From Bugula neritina (taxonomy: Eukaryota; Bryozoa; Gymnolaemata; Cheilostomatida; Bugulidae), in contig OZ037770.1 of the NCBI GenBank assembly GCA_964035545.1, positions 15,288,642 through 15,352,641 of the forward strand: a stretch of 64,000 nucleotides of DNA, given 5' to 3'. The stretch's first letter is position 1; each line of letters opens with the position of its first letter. Below are positions 33,073 to 46,705 of the stretch, in pieces. Below the pieces are notes generated by a model. It was not told the DNA's origin. It was given only the letters and a program-made list of their open reading frames with translations, and did no database searches. The position numbers and the translations under genes were made by a program.

Positions 33073-36000
33073 ATGCGGTCTTTTTTAGCCTTTGTTCTTA
33101 GCATCCTTGTGGGCCAAGTGAAGACTCTCCCGACACCAACTTCGGTAAGTATTGGCTGTGAAAGCTTGTTAATATAAAATATAGCACTAGAAAAGCTGTC
33201 TTGTTTCTAAGCAACGTTATAGCTACCAAGCATATTTTTGCTATTTTACGTTTATATCACAAAAACCCTGAATAAAATGATACAATAGTATGTTGATAGC
33301 TTGGCAACACCTCATATAGCACCTGCATGCAAGCCTCTAAATTCTTAGCTTTTAGCTTTTTTTGTAAACAATACTGTAACACTTTTCAAAATTTTCCCTG
33401 CAGAACTTTTTACTTATATAAATAAAGTGGCTGTCATCAAAACTTGCTATAAGTTTATCATATCAGATGTTAGCAAGACTAGAATATATTTTCAAACAGC
33501 AGGTTCTGTGAGCAGAGAAAATAGAAATGTAACCACTTTGCATGATCACTGCAATATATCTGAATGGGGATATATTTTAAAGTTTGCATGTGGGCAAAAT
33601 ATAAGTATAAAGAGTACAATCATTAAATATTTCTTGATTAAGTAATTTGCAAAGTTAATTAAAAAGTTCAATGGTATTTCAAAAGTTCTTGTTAAAGATT
33701 TCAAACAGCAATTATGTTTTATGAATGATACAAAAGTGTGATTGCACAAAACAGTACTTCATAGATAAAATAATCCTAATCAGTTTCATATAAAATTATC
33801 TTTGATTTAATTCATCTCAACAACTTAATTGCTGTAATTAACTGTTACACAACAAATGGACAACTTGGTGAATGCCAGGTGATTGCAGGTGCTTGTTCTT
33901 GTGTAACATCTAATTAGAATAGTTATCTAGTGTTAATTGCGGGTAGTTACATTACTGAAATTTGTAATAACAGTTCACACAACAATTTTTTGTTGAACTT
34001 GAAACTTAACCTTGATGGCCTTAGCCTGTATAGCATCTAATCTTTTATTGGTTAGTCTTATTACAACTGACCTATCACTGACCAGCACTATTCAAACTGA
34101 GCCGTCATTGGCCACTTTGATTAAATTGTATTTTGATTTAAAATAGATTAGCAAAAGCTTCTTACCCTTTTGCAATAAAATTATTTTTGAAAAGTTATGC
34201 ATTCTGAAGAATTATAAGAAAATTTTTTCACAATAATGCCAAACATTTTCAAGATGATTTTTTTATTTTCAAGATATATGTGTAATTGATTTGGGATGTT
34301 TTGAAGTTGTGTCCTCGGAAGTTTAGTGACTATAACATAAACCACACAGCCTGCCTGGCACCTCGGGAGGGTGATGAGAAGCCCGTAACGGAAGGGGTTT
34401 CAGAGGAGAGCAAAATCTACATAGTGAATCTACATAATCACTACAGGAGTAAAGTGGAGAACTACAATGACCAGCCAGCTGCAACCAACATGCAGAAAAT
34501 GGTAGGAAATGCCCTGTCATGACGTAATAATGATTATTTGTAAATATTGTGCAGAATAGTTAAATATAAATATATAATCAAATAATATTTTGAATAATTT
34601 TACAGGGTATGATAAATCTAAATCTGCCAATATATTATATTTGAGATACTAAGTTAGTTAGGTTTGATTTTTATTCAATTCGATATTTAGATTTATTAAC
34701 TTCCAATTCCATTACTACTTTTAGTAGCCACATTATAATATATTCAACATATACATAGTATCCTACATTATATATTTTAATACAAAATATGCTATTCAAC
34801 TTAATATTATATAATTATATTTTGCAAAAAACTGCTAGTATATAGGCTATAAACCAAAAAATCAAATAAATATTGAAATTAAACAGAAAACATTTTTAAA
34901 CTTATGTAAAATATTTTCTTATGAATTTTGTTCATGAAAAAGATAATTTATTCGTAAAGTTTGTAAGAACATGTTTTGCAAAAACTTTTTATTAATAATT
35001 TAATAAAAATATTGATTATTATAAACAATAATCTAAGAATGACTCCACTTAACTGCTTTGTATGTCTAGTACTGGGACAATGAGCTGGCAATGATAGCGC
35101 AGAAGTGGGCGTCTCATTGCGTCTGGGAACATGACCACTCTGCCAACAGAGCCGTGCCCGGTAAGCTGTTCTACTGAATCGCATTAACTTTTTAGAATTT
35201 GCAACACATTTTCACACTTATTGCATATAATATTAGCTTATTATTGATTATAAAGTGTTGAGAATTGAAATAAAACCCTATTGAAACATTCCAATCTTGT
35301 AAATCTATATATAGCTAGAATATTATTCTTTTCAGCTTCCATGTATTAGCGATGGAATTTTATAAAATTATAAGTTGCAAGCCCATTTTATGAGTATATT
35401 AAATAAGAGGTGTAACATTTTTTCTTGCGTCACGTTTCAGGTCGTTATGCTGTTGGTCAAAACTTGGGCAGAGGTCATCAGGGATGGGGAACTGTGATTA
35501 GTCACTGGCAGTCAGAAGTTAACTATTTGACCTTTGGTAAGATCTTGGGCTATGAGAATATACATATATATGTAATTAGTTATTGTCTGCCCATTAGCTT
35601 AATGCAATTATTACTATCAGTATTGACTAATGACACAGCTAAACTGAGCTTTTGTGAGCATTGTTTACCGCTTTGTACAGCCTAGGTAAAAAGCTAAATC
35701 TAGAATATTAAATAGGACAATTTTTCATGAGAAGATAAATCATAAACAGGAAATGAGCAATTTCTAATTATTTATTTTGCAGTTGAATTAAATTTCTTTC
35801 AATTACAGAAAATGCTGACAAACTTACCACACATAAATATTAGCTACAAAGTCAGAGTGTGGTTCCAGCATTTTGATTTCAATGTTAGTTACAATTGATT
35901 TATACTATATAGGTCAAGGGAAAGACCCGAGCAAGCCTATTGGTCACTATACACAAATGGTGTGGGCGGAGTCTGCAAGGATAGGGTGTGGTTATGCTAG

Positions 36001-39000
36001 ATGTAACAGAACCCAGTCCTACTACGTGTGTAACTACGGCCCAACGTAAGTAGTGAATGAGTCACATTTTCATTTGAAAGTCTAATAAAATATATTTTAC
36101 TATATAAAAAGCTATTTCAAATCATATTGTAGAAATAGGTAACTGTAAATTTGAATTTAATATTATATAATTAAATTAAAATTTGAGTGTGTGAATATTA
36201 AACAGCTTGGGTGTATGATTACTACATTAATCAAATTTACAGCATCATGTAAATACAATATATGAATCTTAGTTAGAACAGACAATACAGAGAAAAGTAT
36301 TATTGTCAGAATTAAACCTGTCTCTAAGATTATTGAAAAGGTTGCAGATATAAGATATTATGTTTTAGTTTTACTGTATTGTAGAGGAAATATGCATAAC
36401 AGGAAGTTTAGTCCCTATGAAGCCGGCAGCAAGGCAGCTAGCTGTCCGTCTACAGCTGAATCTGGTCTGTGTGGTAAGTCTAGCAGCTGACTATATCTTT
36501 GGACAACTGACTCTCTGTATAATATCTTCACAGCATCTGTATAGCTATAGGCTCAATTTTCAGCTTCTTGCATGGATATATATTTACTCTTTATACACAT
36601 TATTCACATTAGTTTGTGAATCCTATAAGAAGAATTTCTTACTTAGATCAAGTTCTATATAAAAGCAGTAGGTAACTGAAACAAAACAACTTCTGTTTGC
36701 AAAATATTGAATATTGTCATTTTTCACTACACTCTGAGAGATATTGAAATTTAATAGGACTAAAATTGACATGCATGCAGGCCATATTATTTATGTTAAA
36801 TAGCTTACACTATATACGCTATAGTGCTGGACTATACACTATATAGTTGCAGTTCTCTGCTAGCTATGCTGCTTGCTGCAAGGGCTAATAGCTCTTGCTC
36901 TGTAAGCTTTATTTTAAAAACGTCAAATAATCAAATCTATTTCTTACAGATTGTAATGGAAAAGTTTGTCTAAATGGAGGGAAGCTGGATTTAAACACTT
37001 GTCAGTGTGATTGCCCGAGTAAACCGTGGATTAAACAGAGTGGTGATTGTTCACGTGAGTGTAGATACCAAGTGTTGCTGTTGGTGACAGCTATAGGGCT
37101 TGCCTAGTATTCATAAATATTAGTAACAGTTAGGGCTTGCCCAATATTTCAAAAATTATGATAAATTTATGTTTTATTTTGCACAGAACATGTTAGCTAC
37201 ATGGATAGCAAAAAAGTCAATACAAAAAAAACTGTAGCCATTTATAGCTGAAAGTTGCATGTTCATTGCCTTTTCTCTAAAAGCTTGAATGGCAACCTAA
37301 TGGTACAATACAACACATGATTGTACTACAGTATTCACCAATTTGAGTAGCAGTTAGAATTTGGCCAGTAATTATAAATACTTGCAATGGGTAAAGTTAA
37401 GGCAGGGCTGGAGTTGAGTGTTAACATATTATATGTTAGATGTCAACTATTAGCTAAATAGGTCAACATATTATCTTGCTGACACATAACCTTGCTGACA
37501 CATAAACTTGTTGACACATAAAATTGCTGACACATAAGCTTGTTGACACATAAGCTTGCTAACACATAAACTTGCTGACACATAAAATTGTCTACACATA
37601 AACTTGCTGATACATAAACATGCTGATACATAAACTTGCTGATACATAAACTTGCTGACACATAAACTTACTGACACATAAACTTGCTGACACATAAACT
37701 TACTAACACACAATCTTGTTGACAGTTGACTGCAGCAAAGCTGAGGATTCCTTTGCCTGCGCAACTAAAGGAGGAAACTGGGGATTGAAGGAGTGTGGCT
37801 TGTACGTTAATATACCTCATGAATACTGTCCAATCATGTGCAGGCTCTGTCCAGGTAAGATAATACTGTCCAATCCTGTGCCGGCTCTGTTCAAGTAATA
37901 TAATACTGTCCAATCATGTGCCGGCTCTGTTCAAGTAATATAATACTGTCCAATCATGTGCCGGCTCTGTTCAAGTAATATAATACTGTCCAATCATGTG
38001 CCGGCTCTGTCCAGATAAGACAAATACAATCAAATGATTTTTAATTATAAGACTGTTCTAGTGACCCTGTGTAAAGGCGACTGAAACTGATATAAAAATG
38101 ACACATTTGTTGACATAATAAAATAGTTTGAATTTGATTTTACTTTTAGCTGCAATTGTTCGCTATTGTTTCTCCGTTTTATCTATATTCTATTGAAATC
38201 CAGTTCACATTATATATCATTAAGCTATAATTGCTAAGGTCATATTAACAGAGAAGACAACTCTATAATGTTGCAGATCCAAGCGTATCAGAAATTTCTC
38301 CAACTTCAACAACTTCTGGTGCAGATCTTTTAGAGAAGGAGAGTTCAAAGTCTGAAACTACTGATACACCATTACAGCTGCCGTCCAAGTTTCCCTTCGG
38401 TTCTTCTGTGAGTATTTCTGTATTTCTGGGTCAACCTATTGCACAATCTACATTAAGTACTGTCTTCTTTTGACAAAATAATAAAACTTACCATTATTAG
38501 AAGTAAAATATTTGAACAATGCACAGCACTTATGCACAAATTGATAGAGCAATGCTCTTTTGAAAATACAACACGCAGGACACCCATAAGAGGTAAAAAA
38601 TGGGTCATTTGATTTATAAAATCTACACGACTTGAATTAATTTGAAAATATCTTCAGCCAATGCAGAGTAAATATTACATCTGGAATATTAAAGACAAAT
38701 TTTGAAACTGCTAAGTTTTTTATTTTCTAACTTTAAATAATTTATGCTGAAACAATCCGAAGTATTGTTAGACTGCAATAGGCTGCCGACATACGAGATC
38801 ACTTTACAACGAAACACTATTATTTTGCAAAGCAGCTGTAATTATAGCAGTGCTATGCAAAAGTTTATATTAAAATTGTCAAAATACTTGTGTGAATTTC
38901 TATATCACAAGTTAGCTTTATTGTTAACATAAATATTTAAACACACTGTATGTTGTAAAATCTTTTTAGCAAGCTATGCAACCTTCACTAATTACCTTTA

Positions 39001-40496
39001 TGTGTAAATCTCGTTGCGCAGACTTTTAATCAGTTGATCACGATTTGATATATTATACATTCTAATACAGAACGACACTTGGTGGGACTCGGTACTGGAT
39101 GGTAACGGTGGCCATAGAAACACAGCACCTGCTCCAGTCTCTAGTACTAACAAACCAACCACCACAGAGAAGACGAATCCTACTGAATCAACAGCCGCAG
39201 GTTGAAAAACCGTGTTATACCTTAAAGATCATTCTGATTGGCTAAAGCTTTTTTACCTTGTTATCTGTTTAAGTTATTTCAATATCTTACTGAAAATGTG
39301 TTTAGAGAAAAAGTCCACTTAAGTCATTTTCTTAAACTTAACATTATATTCAGATCATTGTATATAGTATGTGGTCCATATCTTTGTCTAACTGTGTAGA
39401 TGGGCTGCCAGTGTGTACCACCCCAGTTGAACAAGCAAAATGTGGACAACCTAGTGCTAAAGGCTACTTTGATCCAAAATACTGTAATGTTGGGCTGGAC
39501 CATTACTGCCCCGGCCTATGTGGTAAATGCAAAGGTATGCCCCATGCTAATTTATTATGTATACATAGAATAATTTATATGGCTCATTGTTTTATATCAT
39601 GTAATTTTTACTATAATGCATGCATAATCCATTATACATAACAACAGTTTTGAAATGCTATGTCATATGGTATATTCTCGTGATATTGTTATTTATTACT
39701 CTATAGTTTCGATGATTGGAACTTTTAATTTAATATTCTTCATTATATTTTACTTTATATGCAGTGTTTAATTAAATATAAGAGTATTTTTTTTCGAATT
39801 CATGTCACCTATATTTTCACATCAAAGTATAAAGTATATAGTTTCAATTGAGTTGCATAGTGAATTGAGATTTGGCATCTTAATTTTTTTTATAAATATC
39901 TGGTCATTATGATAATCACTCTCAGTCCTTTCTTTATAAATTCTGGTGCCAACCAAAAACTGAATTACTTTAGCGTGATTTGATTAATTTAAAAAAAATA
40001 ATTACGCTGTTTTTATAAATTGTCTTTACAGTTTCAATACAGTATTTAAAATTCTTAAATTTAAAGTGAACTGAAGTAATAACTTGATAATTTGTTTGTA
40101 TGTTACAGTGACTTCTTGCGTAGACTATGAGAACAATAGTTATGAGCTAGGAGAGCACTGGATGACAGAGTATGGCAAGTTGACATGCACAGCAGGTGGT
40201 GTGAGTGTAGAGAGAGGTAAATTATTACCCTGCATGCATGGATAAAAATTAAGTTGCAAGAATGATGATTTAAACTTTGATTTTCTTTAATGAATGACTG
40301 TTGGAGATTCAAAAGCTGTTCCACAGTGTTACTGTAATTGTTAGGATGCCACATAGAAAAGGCGGGAGTTGTCATATCAGAATACGAGGAATACACCTAT
40401 CTCGATGCTAATATTCGCTGGCAGTGCGTATGTAGTGCAGGGTACTCGCTCTCCTGTAAAGGAGTTTGGACACCTGCTAACCGACGCAGACTCTGA
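33073..40496 (+). CDS. Secreted CAP (SCP) protein with EGF-like, two ShK and a VWC-like tail (521 aa, 13 exons)
   Basis: Exons: 33073-33144, 34307-34501, 35070-35160, 35441-35536, 35913-36045, 36385-36473, 36950-37054, 37726-37854, 38277-38407, 39071-39200, 39400-39534, 40109-40216, 40345-40496; all join in phase to TGA. Exon 2 could instead start at 34322. Residues 1-18 are a signal peptide. The CAP domain (about 55-215) shows [18 protein letters not shown], the signatures GHYTQMVW and YVCNYGP, and Gln where many members have Glu in G-E-N. An EGF-like segment (226-260) and a six-Cys ShK-like domain (261-303, one exon) follow. Next come a Ser/Thr linker (304-390), a second six-Cys ShK-like domain (391-435) and a Cys-rich VWC-like tail (436-521). 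The protein is presumably extracellular. CAP members bind lipids or other proteins; the partner here is unknown. Confidence 0.92.
37475..37725. repeat. 16-bp minisatellite ending in a splice acceptor
   Basis: About fifteen units of CTTGCTGACACATAAA run directly into the acceptor of the first ShK exon, whose sequence CTTGTTGACAG is itself in register as the final partial unit. The array lies wholly in intron 7 of the CAP gene. Confidence 0.93.
37855..38018. repeat. 40-bp tandem copies of an exon end plus its splice donor
   Basis: Four units of period 40 starting at about 37861, 37901, 37941 and 37981, each repeating the last about 30 coding bases of the ShK exon (TACTGTCCAATCATGTG, then CGGCTCTGT) and the donor region. 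The true donor is CCAG-GTAAGA. The copies read TCAAGTAATA (three) and CCAGATAAGA (last), so the GT is shifted or lost. Confidence 0.92.
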
Positions 40497-41431
40497 AACT
40501 TCTGCAAGCACTTGCTTGAGATTCCCGTTCTTCTAACTATAACTTTCCAATCACCTACCCACCTACTCAAACCTTGTTTTGTCTGGAAATCAGTTCTCGT
40601 GATTTCCTAGTCTATCAACAATGCAAGCTAGCAGTCACTTGCTGACAAAGCACCTTGGACACCTGCCAGATCTTTTCAAACTCTGCAGCTAAGCAACCAG
40701 CTGTAATAACAAGATGCTTTACCAACCTTTAGAGACTTGCAGTTTTTGTTTGTCAATTTAACTTGACTGAACTATCATAGCTATGATTTCATAATGTATT
40801 TATTTTTGTTCGATAACTACAGCAAACTTGTTTTTATATACCTACATATATCTGATTTTTAATATCTTAATTTAACCCAACATAGATCTGTATATTATAT
40901 CATTGATCTCCAACAAATTTAATATATTTTTACAAATAAATTTTAGTATAATGCTTTATAGAGGGCATGCAGAAACATTTTTATTACAATTACATCAAAA
41001 AAGCTAAATGTGCATTCAATTTGTTTGGTTTAGTTTTAACAATCTTCAAATTTTAAGTTTATAAAGTTACTCAAAGCTTCAAAGAGCAAAAAAGTTGACA
41101 CGAATAGTATTTATTTAGAAAACAAAAGCCATAATAGGGGTGAAATATCAAAAAGGTAGAAGACTTAGAAGGCAAATGCACTCAAGGTGTGTATATCAGA
41201 AGTTTAGAAGCAATATGGTGCTAGAAATATAACTTCAGATAAATATTATATATACAAAATATCTTCGGCACCTTTCATTAGATAACGAAGTAAAACAAAC
41301 AGACATCCTTGGCAGAAAGATATATGATCGAAAGAAATATGTATAAAAATGTTTTACAATCAAAATATCAATTAAAATTTCTTTATCTTAAAAAAATATA
41401 AAGTATGATGAATCTCACGGCGAGCTGGTGA

Positions 41432-44400
41432 TCACATGGGGGTAGAGTCGGAGGCACCAGCTGGCAGCTGGGAGAACCCGTTGTTTACATTCCCGTCCTT
41501 CTCGGGGTACTCCGGAGGATCTTGGTAACTCGTCTCCTCCATTTCCTGACCGTCTGAATGTGAGTCGAGCTCTCCAACCGAATAGTGGTTTACAATTCCG
41601 GCACCAATAGAATCTCCCAGCACATTGATCATTGTTCTGAATCGGTCTCTGAAACAAGAATTCATATCCAACCATTTAGAAAAAATAGCATTAAAGCAAT
41701 AAACTCATGAAATTGATTGCTTTAATTAAAAATAAGGCCTTTAAAATTGCAGTTCCCCTCTATTCATACTATTTCAGCATTTCATAGTATAACTTCCTGT
41801 GAACATCAATGATGCTGACACGAACCAATCAACAGTCCTGATACAACCAGCAAATAAATAATAATATGAGTGCATATACTATCTGCAACTACCAATCAGC
41901 AGAAGCGAGTGGTAAAAGGAACCAATCAGAAGTAAGAATACTCACAGGAACCAATCAACAGCAATGATATATGCCACATCATCATCAGGGAGCCCGACTG
42001 CATTCAGGACAATTATCATTGTGATTAGACCAGCAGAAGGCACCCCAGCTGCTCCGATAGACGCTATAGTCGCTGTTATACTAGAAAATAAAATTAGACG
42101 ATTCAAGTATGTAAATCTTTTTCTATATCATTACTTTTAATTCTCTGCTTGAAGAGAAAGATAAAAAACTCTAAAGAAATCTATATCACTTTGAAATCAA
42201 ATGAAATAAATGTCAAGCTTTCTGAAATATTAAAATTAATATTAAATTTGTTAGATTTCTTTTTTGATTAACCGAACACTTATTTATATTAAAAAACATA
42301 GTAATAAAAAATAAAACTAGTACACCAGGGTTTTGTCAACTGTAGAATAAATGAACTACGAAGGCATTCTGTGTAGCGTAGTGACAATTCAAAGTTGTAA
42401 GGTTTTCGTTCACATACAAGCGCTTCATTGTAGCAAAACTCTGAATTATGAGTTGCGTTACCTTGTTACAATGATGTCTCCAGCTGTCATTGGTTTGTTA
42501 TTAAGTTGAGCTATAAACAGGGCAGCAACTGCCTCATATAAAGCTGTACCGTCCATGTTGATAGTCGCTCCAACAGGGATGACAAAACTGGCTACTCTCT
42601 TGTCAATCTTGTTCCGCTCTTCTAAGCATCTCATAGTCACTGGCATCGTGGCCGAACTACAAAAATATCATGACCGAACTACAAAAATATCATGACTTCC
42701 TGGTATACCGTAGCTGTTTGACACAAACATACACATTTAGCTTTTAAATAGGTTTGATAAATACTGCTTTTCATTTACTCATTGTGAATGGCTTGTGGCA
42801 TCTTCATCAACAGTTGCAACTTTATTAAAAAGACATATTTTTTATGATTTTATGCACTTCCAAAAGCAATACTGTATCTGCTATAGATTTAGCTGCAGTT
42901 AACACTTGATGAATTTTCTGCAGTTTGATATTTATACCTGGATGAGGTGGCGAAAGCGGTGACCATAGCTTGGATGATGCCATAAATGAAGATGAATGGG
43001 TTCTTCCTGACAAAGATGAAGTAGATGAGAGGGACGACGATGAGTCCGTGAATAGCCAGCCCTACCAGCACTGTTAACATGTAGAACCCAAGGCTAGATA
43101 GAACACCGCCAAGGTCATCGATGTCTACCAACTTAGCTGCGATCAGGAAACATACACCGATAGGAGAATACCTGCAAATCAAGTGTAGAGGTCAAAAGAA
43201 GATGCTATGATAGAGCTATTTTTATTATTCTCACATCTTTAGCTGCAAAGTTTTTATTTATGAATTCTAATTAAAACAAGTAGTGTTAAATTTATAACAA
43301 GTCATTTGCAATGAAACTTTTTACAAAAAAACAATTTGTTTATTATTTATATATAATTTTTCACATATATAATGAAAAATATTTTTGTAGATTTGATGCA
43401 TTTTTCTCTCTGTTTATTGGGCTTGTGAGTTGATAATAGGTTAATAATTAAAATCAATGATATATATTAATATATTAATATATACATTAACATATAATAT
43501 AGTACACTAAGGGCTAATCAATTTTCTATGACTAAGCATAGGGAAGCATTGTGAATGTTTTAGTAATATAAGTTTTCACAAAAACTAAAAATAGTATTTA
43601 AACTTACCAAATAATCAGATTGACAATTTTCATAGAGACTTCACTGAGACAGTTGAAGAAGTCTTTGAGAGGTTTCCCATCATCTCCCATTGCTCCTAGG
43701 ATTATCCCAAAGGCTATCGAGAAAACTAGAATGCCGAGAATATTGACTCCGCTTTTCGTGTTGACGTGGATCGTGTAGTACATCGTGTCGTTAGGATTGT
43801 CTGCAACATTTCAGTAATCAAATAAATTAAACAAGTATAGTCTAAAAGTGTTAGTTTCTAACTAGTTTCATGAAGATAGTAATTTTACTCATCTGTTTTA
43901 AAGAAATAGTTACTTAACAAAGTTTAACAGAAAATCATGAAAAGATGATGCAACACAATGTGATTAAAACTGAACCAGATAAGATACCATTAAAGCATCA
44001 AAAAAAAAATTTCTGCTATATCCTAATGATAAGCAAATGAGTTTGGTATAAAGAGAACACAATTCCAAACCTTTGTATCGTTTGACAATTTTGTGAGTCA
44101 AGTTGCAAATGCCGGGCCGTTCAGGTCCGGGAGCGCAATCAATGTGACCGTACTCTGTTATGACTTGTTCAAATGATGAGGTGACCAAGTTGTCCGGGAA
44201 TACCGATCTACATTCAAACAGAGCAGAAGAAACCTTGAGCGAATGAAAATAGTTTACTTGTACAATATAGAAGTATAAATTAAATTTTGTTTGTGCTTTG
44301 CAGACTATAAATTAGAAGGAATACTTTTAAAAGTTTTATTTTAATTTCTCATCAGCAACTTGTCGATAACTTTAAACGACATGTTAGAAACTAATGTCAA

Positions 44401-45621
44401 ACGGTACACGGCTGGTGTGACATTTAGTGTACACAAGCCAGCCAATCATAAGTAGGTAGAGCTCACCTGACAAGGTCTAGGATTTTATCAGAAGTAACGA
44501 CTAGGTCAGGGGTTCCTGTGGACTCCGTTAAATCATCTTTACTAAATCTATTTCCTGGTTTGATGGCCGACACCAAAATAATTCCTGCAAGAAATTATCA
44601 TCAGCAGTTTGAAAACAAAGTCAAATTAAAGACCATTGCCACAAACAAATTGTTTTGTTATTAAAGCCGTTTCAAAGATAACGAGTTTGTAAACTCACCA
44701 AGTACGACTGCTAGAAAAGTAGTAGACATGTAGTACAAGACCGCTCTGCCGCCCATTCTTCCGCTAGATTTCATTTCAAGGTTTGCCAGTCCAGAAATCA
44801 GACTAGACACGATGAGGGGCAGAATCATCATTTTCAGCATTCTCATCAACAGGTCTCCGGGAAATCCCAAGAACATAATCTAGAAAGAGAAAACTAGGAT
44901 GAGAGCAATTGGTGTGCACATGAGGTAAAAGGAGAATACTGGGATGGGAGCAATGCTTAGAAACATGGGGTAAAATGAGGAGCATGGCATGAGAGCAATG
45001 CTTATAAATCTGAACTAGAAAGAGAAAAACTGGAATGGGAGTATAATGCTTATAAAGTTCAAAGAAATTTTCAAAACTGAAGTAGAAAAGCTGTTGAAGA
45101 ACTGCGTCAAAGTCTGTGAGTTTGCCAATGCATCACGACTAACACATGCAGACATTTAAACTAAAGATATATATCTGTCTCCAACAGGCACAAAATTTGT
45201 AAGCTAAAATTCAACAACTTATCACCATGAGATTGATTGTTGATAGCAACCATAAGAACAACGTAGCAACACATATTTACAATATATACAAGTGATAGCA
45301 CTAACACCCTTTTTATCAGTGAGTTATGAAAGAATTGCCTATGCTAGTAAACTAAAAACGAAACTGTGTGTTGAATTTATCCTAGTGAATAAGCTATTGC
45401 ATTTAGCCTTTGTTTTATATGCAAACTTCAAGAGTTTTTCTTACCTGCTGAGCATCTAGTTTCGGAGTTACCCCTCGGACTAGTAGACCAATCATTACCC
45501 CAAAACCCATGAAAATGACGAGCAGAACCAACAGCACATTCTCCTTGTGGTCCTTTAGCCATTTCCAAACTTTGCTGCAACATGGGTTACACTTAGCTTT
45601 GCAAGAATTGGTTGACTCCAT
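41432..45621 (-). CDS. Excitatory amino acid transporter, SLC1 family (528 aa, 9 exons)
   Basis: Minus-strand exons: 45621-45445, 44879-44699, 44584-44467, 44207-44071, 43800-43608, 43171-42938, 42656-42462, 42080-41946, 41648-41432, all in phase, ending TGA. This is a plasma-membrane Na+-coupled acidic amino acid transporter. Visible: [20 protein letters not shown] (TM2 region), HP1 loop TSSSSAT (344-350), NMDGT (380-384) in TM7, HP2 [11 protein letters not shown], and TM8 with Asp458, Arg461, Thr462 and Asn465. These match the aspartate/glutamate-binding residues; Arg461 argues against a neutral (ASCT-type) carrier, where it is replaced. The extracellular loop has N-glycosylation sites NLT and NDT. 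The N-terminus is Cys-rich (CKAKCNPCC). The Met at 45621 is used as the start, but an acceptor-like site (CTTTCAG, exon from 45651) allows an upstream first exon. The length is typical. Confidence 0.94.
44874..45060. repeat. Degenerate about 60-bp tandem repeat carrying decoy splice acceptors
   Basis: CTAGAAAGAGAAAACTAGGA at 44880 recurs as CTAGAAAGAGAAAAACTGGA at about 45015, with an intermediate diverged copy (GGAGCAATGCTTA blocks). The first copy contains the acceptor of EAAT exon 2 (minus strand, CTCTTTCTAG), so the distal copy is an acceptor-like duplicate in the same intron. Confidence 0.7.
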
Positions 45622-46516
45622 AGCTCTCTTTTTAGCTTGGTCTCTCACTCGCTGAAAGTATACACCAAGAAGCTATAATGTGAAGATGATTGAATCAGTA
45701 ATAGTTTTAGTGGACTACAGGCTCAAAAACAGCAAAGTCTTTACCCATCTTTCACCTTATCACCTGAAAACCACCACTTTGAGTGGTAATTGCAGCATAA
45801 AACTAAATAAAGGTTTTGCAAATTGGTTTTGAAGTCAGAAAGTTACGTAATTTAATAAAATATTTTAGTAGACATCACAATAAATGATCAGTCTGTCAAG
45901 TATAATGATTCCTACTAAGATAAACATGTGAGATCACAAGCCAACTGCTACAAAATATGTGAAGAGTTACTTGCCCTTATAAAAAAGATGTGCCAGTTAC
46001 ACTTTTTCTTTCTTTAAAAACTACCAACAAACCTTTATTGTCGTTAGAGTGCAAAGGAACAACTGACAATAACAGCTATGGGATTTATAAGCAGTACATA
46101 GCTAAGCAACAATGAACATGCATGTTTGGTGGTAATATGTTGGGTGTGGAAGCTGGGAATACTTGACATGCATGGAGTATGAATATAAGTAGCAGTGTAT
46201 TTAGTTGAGTAAACAAAAAGCAAACAAATAATTATATCATTTTCTCAAATAGTCTTGCAAATAAAATATTATTATTGTTGGTTTTGTTGGTATCAACTTT
46301 TCTGTTTTGGAGTTATTCACTCCACAAAATATAAATTATACTTTTGAATAAATGCATTATCTTATCCTGTCTCACTTCCTTGAACATCAACAAATAATCT
46401 CTAATTAATCTACTAATAACATTGCGTCACAAGTCTGATTGGGCTTGTGATATCACAAAGCAAATATTATTTACCATTTCACCACTCAGCTTTCTCTCAA
46501 GTGTTAGATAGGGAGA

Positions 46517-46705
46517 CAGTAGCAGTAGTTGGAAGGTAGAGCACTGGCTTAGTAATTACAATGTTAGGGGACCTATGCTCAGTAGAAGCCATTGGTGAAA
46601 ATTGGAAAGGCATTCAGTCATAATTGCTCGTTTGCAACAATAGTGAAAAAATCCTCACTCTTTCCATTGTGGGTTCTTCAAAGGCGGCACTATAAACCCA
46701 TAGCT
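46517..46705 (+). mobile_element. tRNA-derived SINE, diverged copy
   Basis: The A-box region GGTAGAGCACTGGCTTAG is tRNA-like and the B box is decayed (GACCTATGCTCAG). The body CCATTGGTGA, then GGCATTCAGTCATAATTGCTC, matches the body of the copy at 25228-25475, so a shared core domain is supported. It is followed by a G homopolymer at 46709-46723. Confidence 0.7.

Noticed and set aside
37443-37913. Three overlapping minus-strand open frames with MCQQVYVSA-like repeats
   Set aside because: Produced by the 16-bp intronic minisatellite, which is stop-free in all three minus frames.
37475-38018. CRISPR-like array
   Set aside because: Repeats are head to tail without unique spacers, and they flank a spliced exon of an animal gene.
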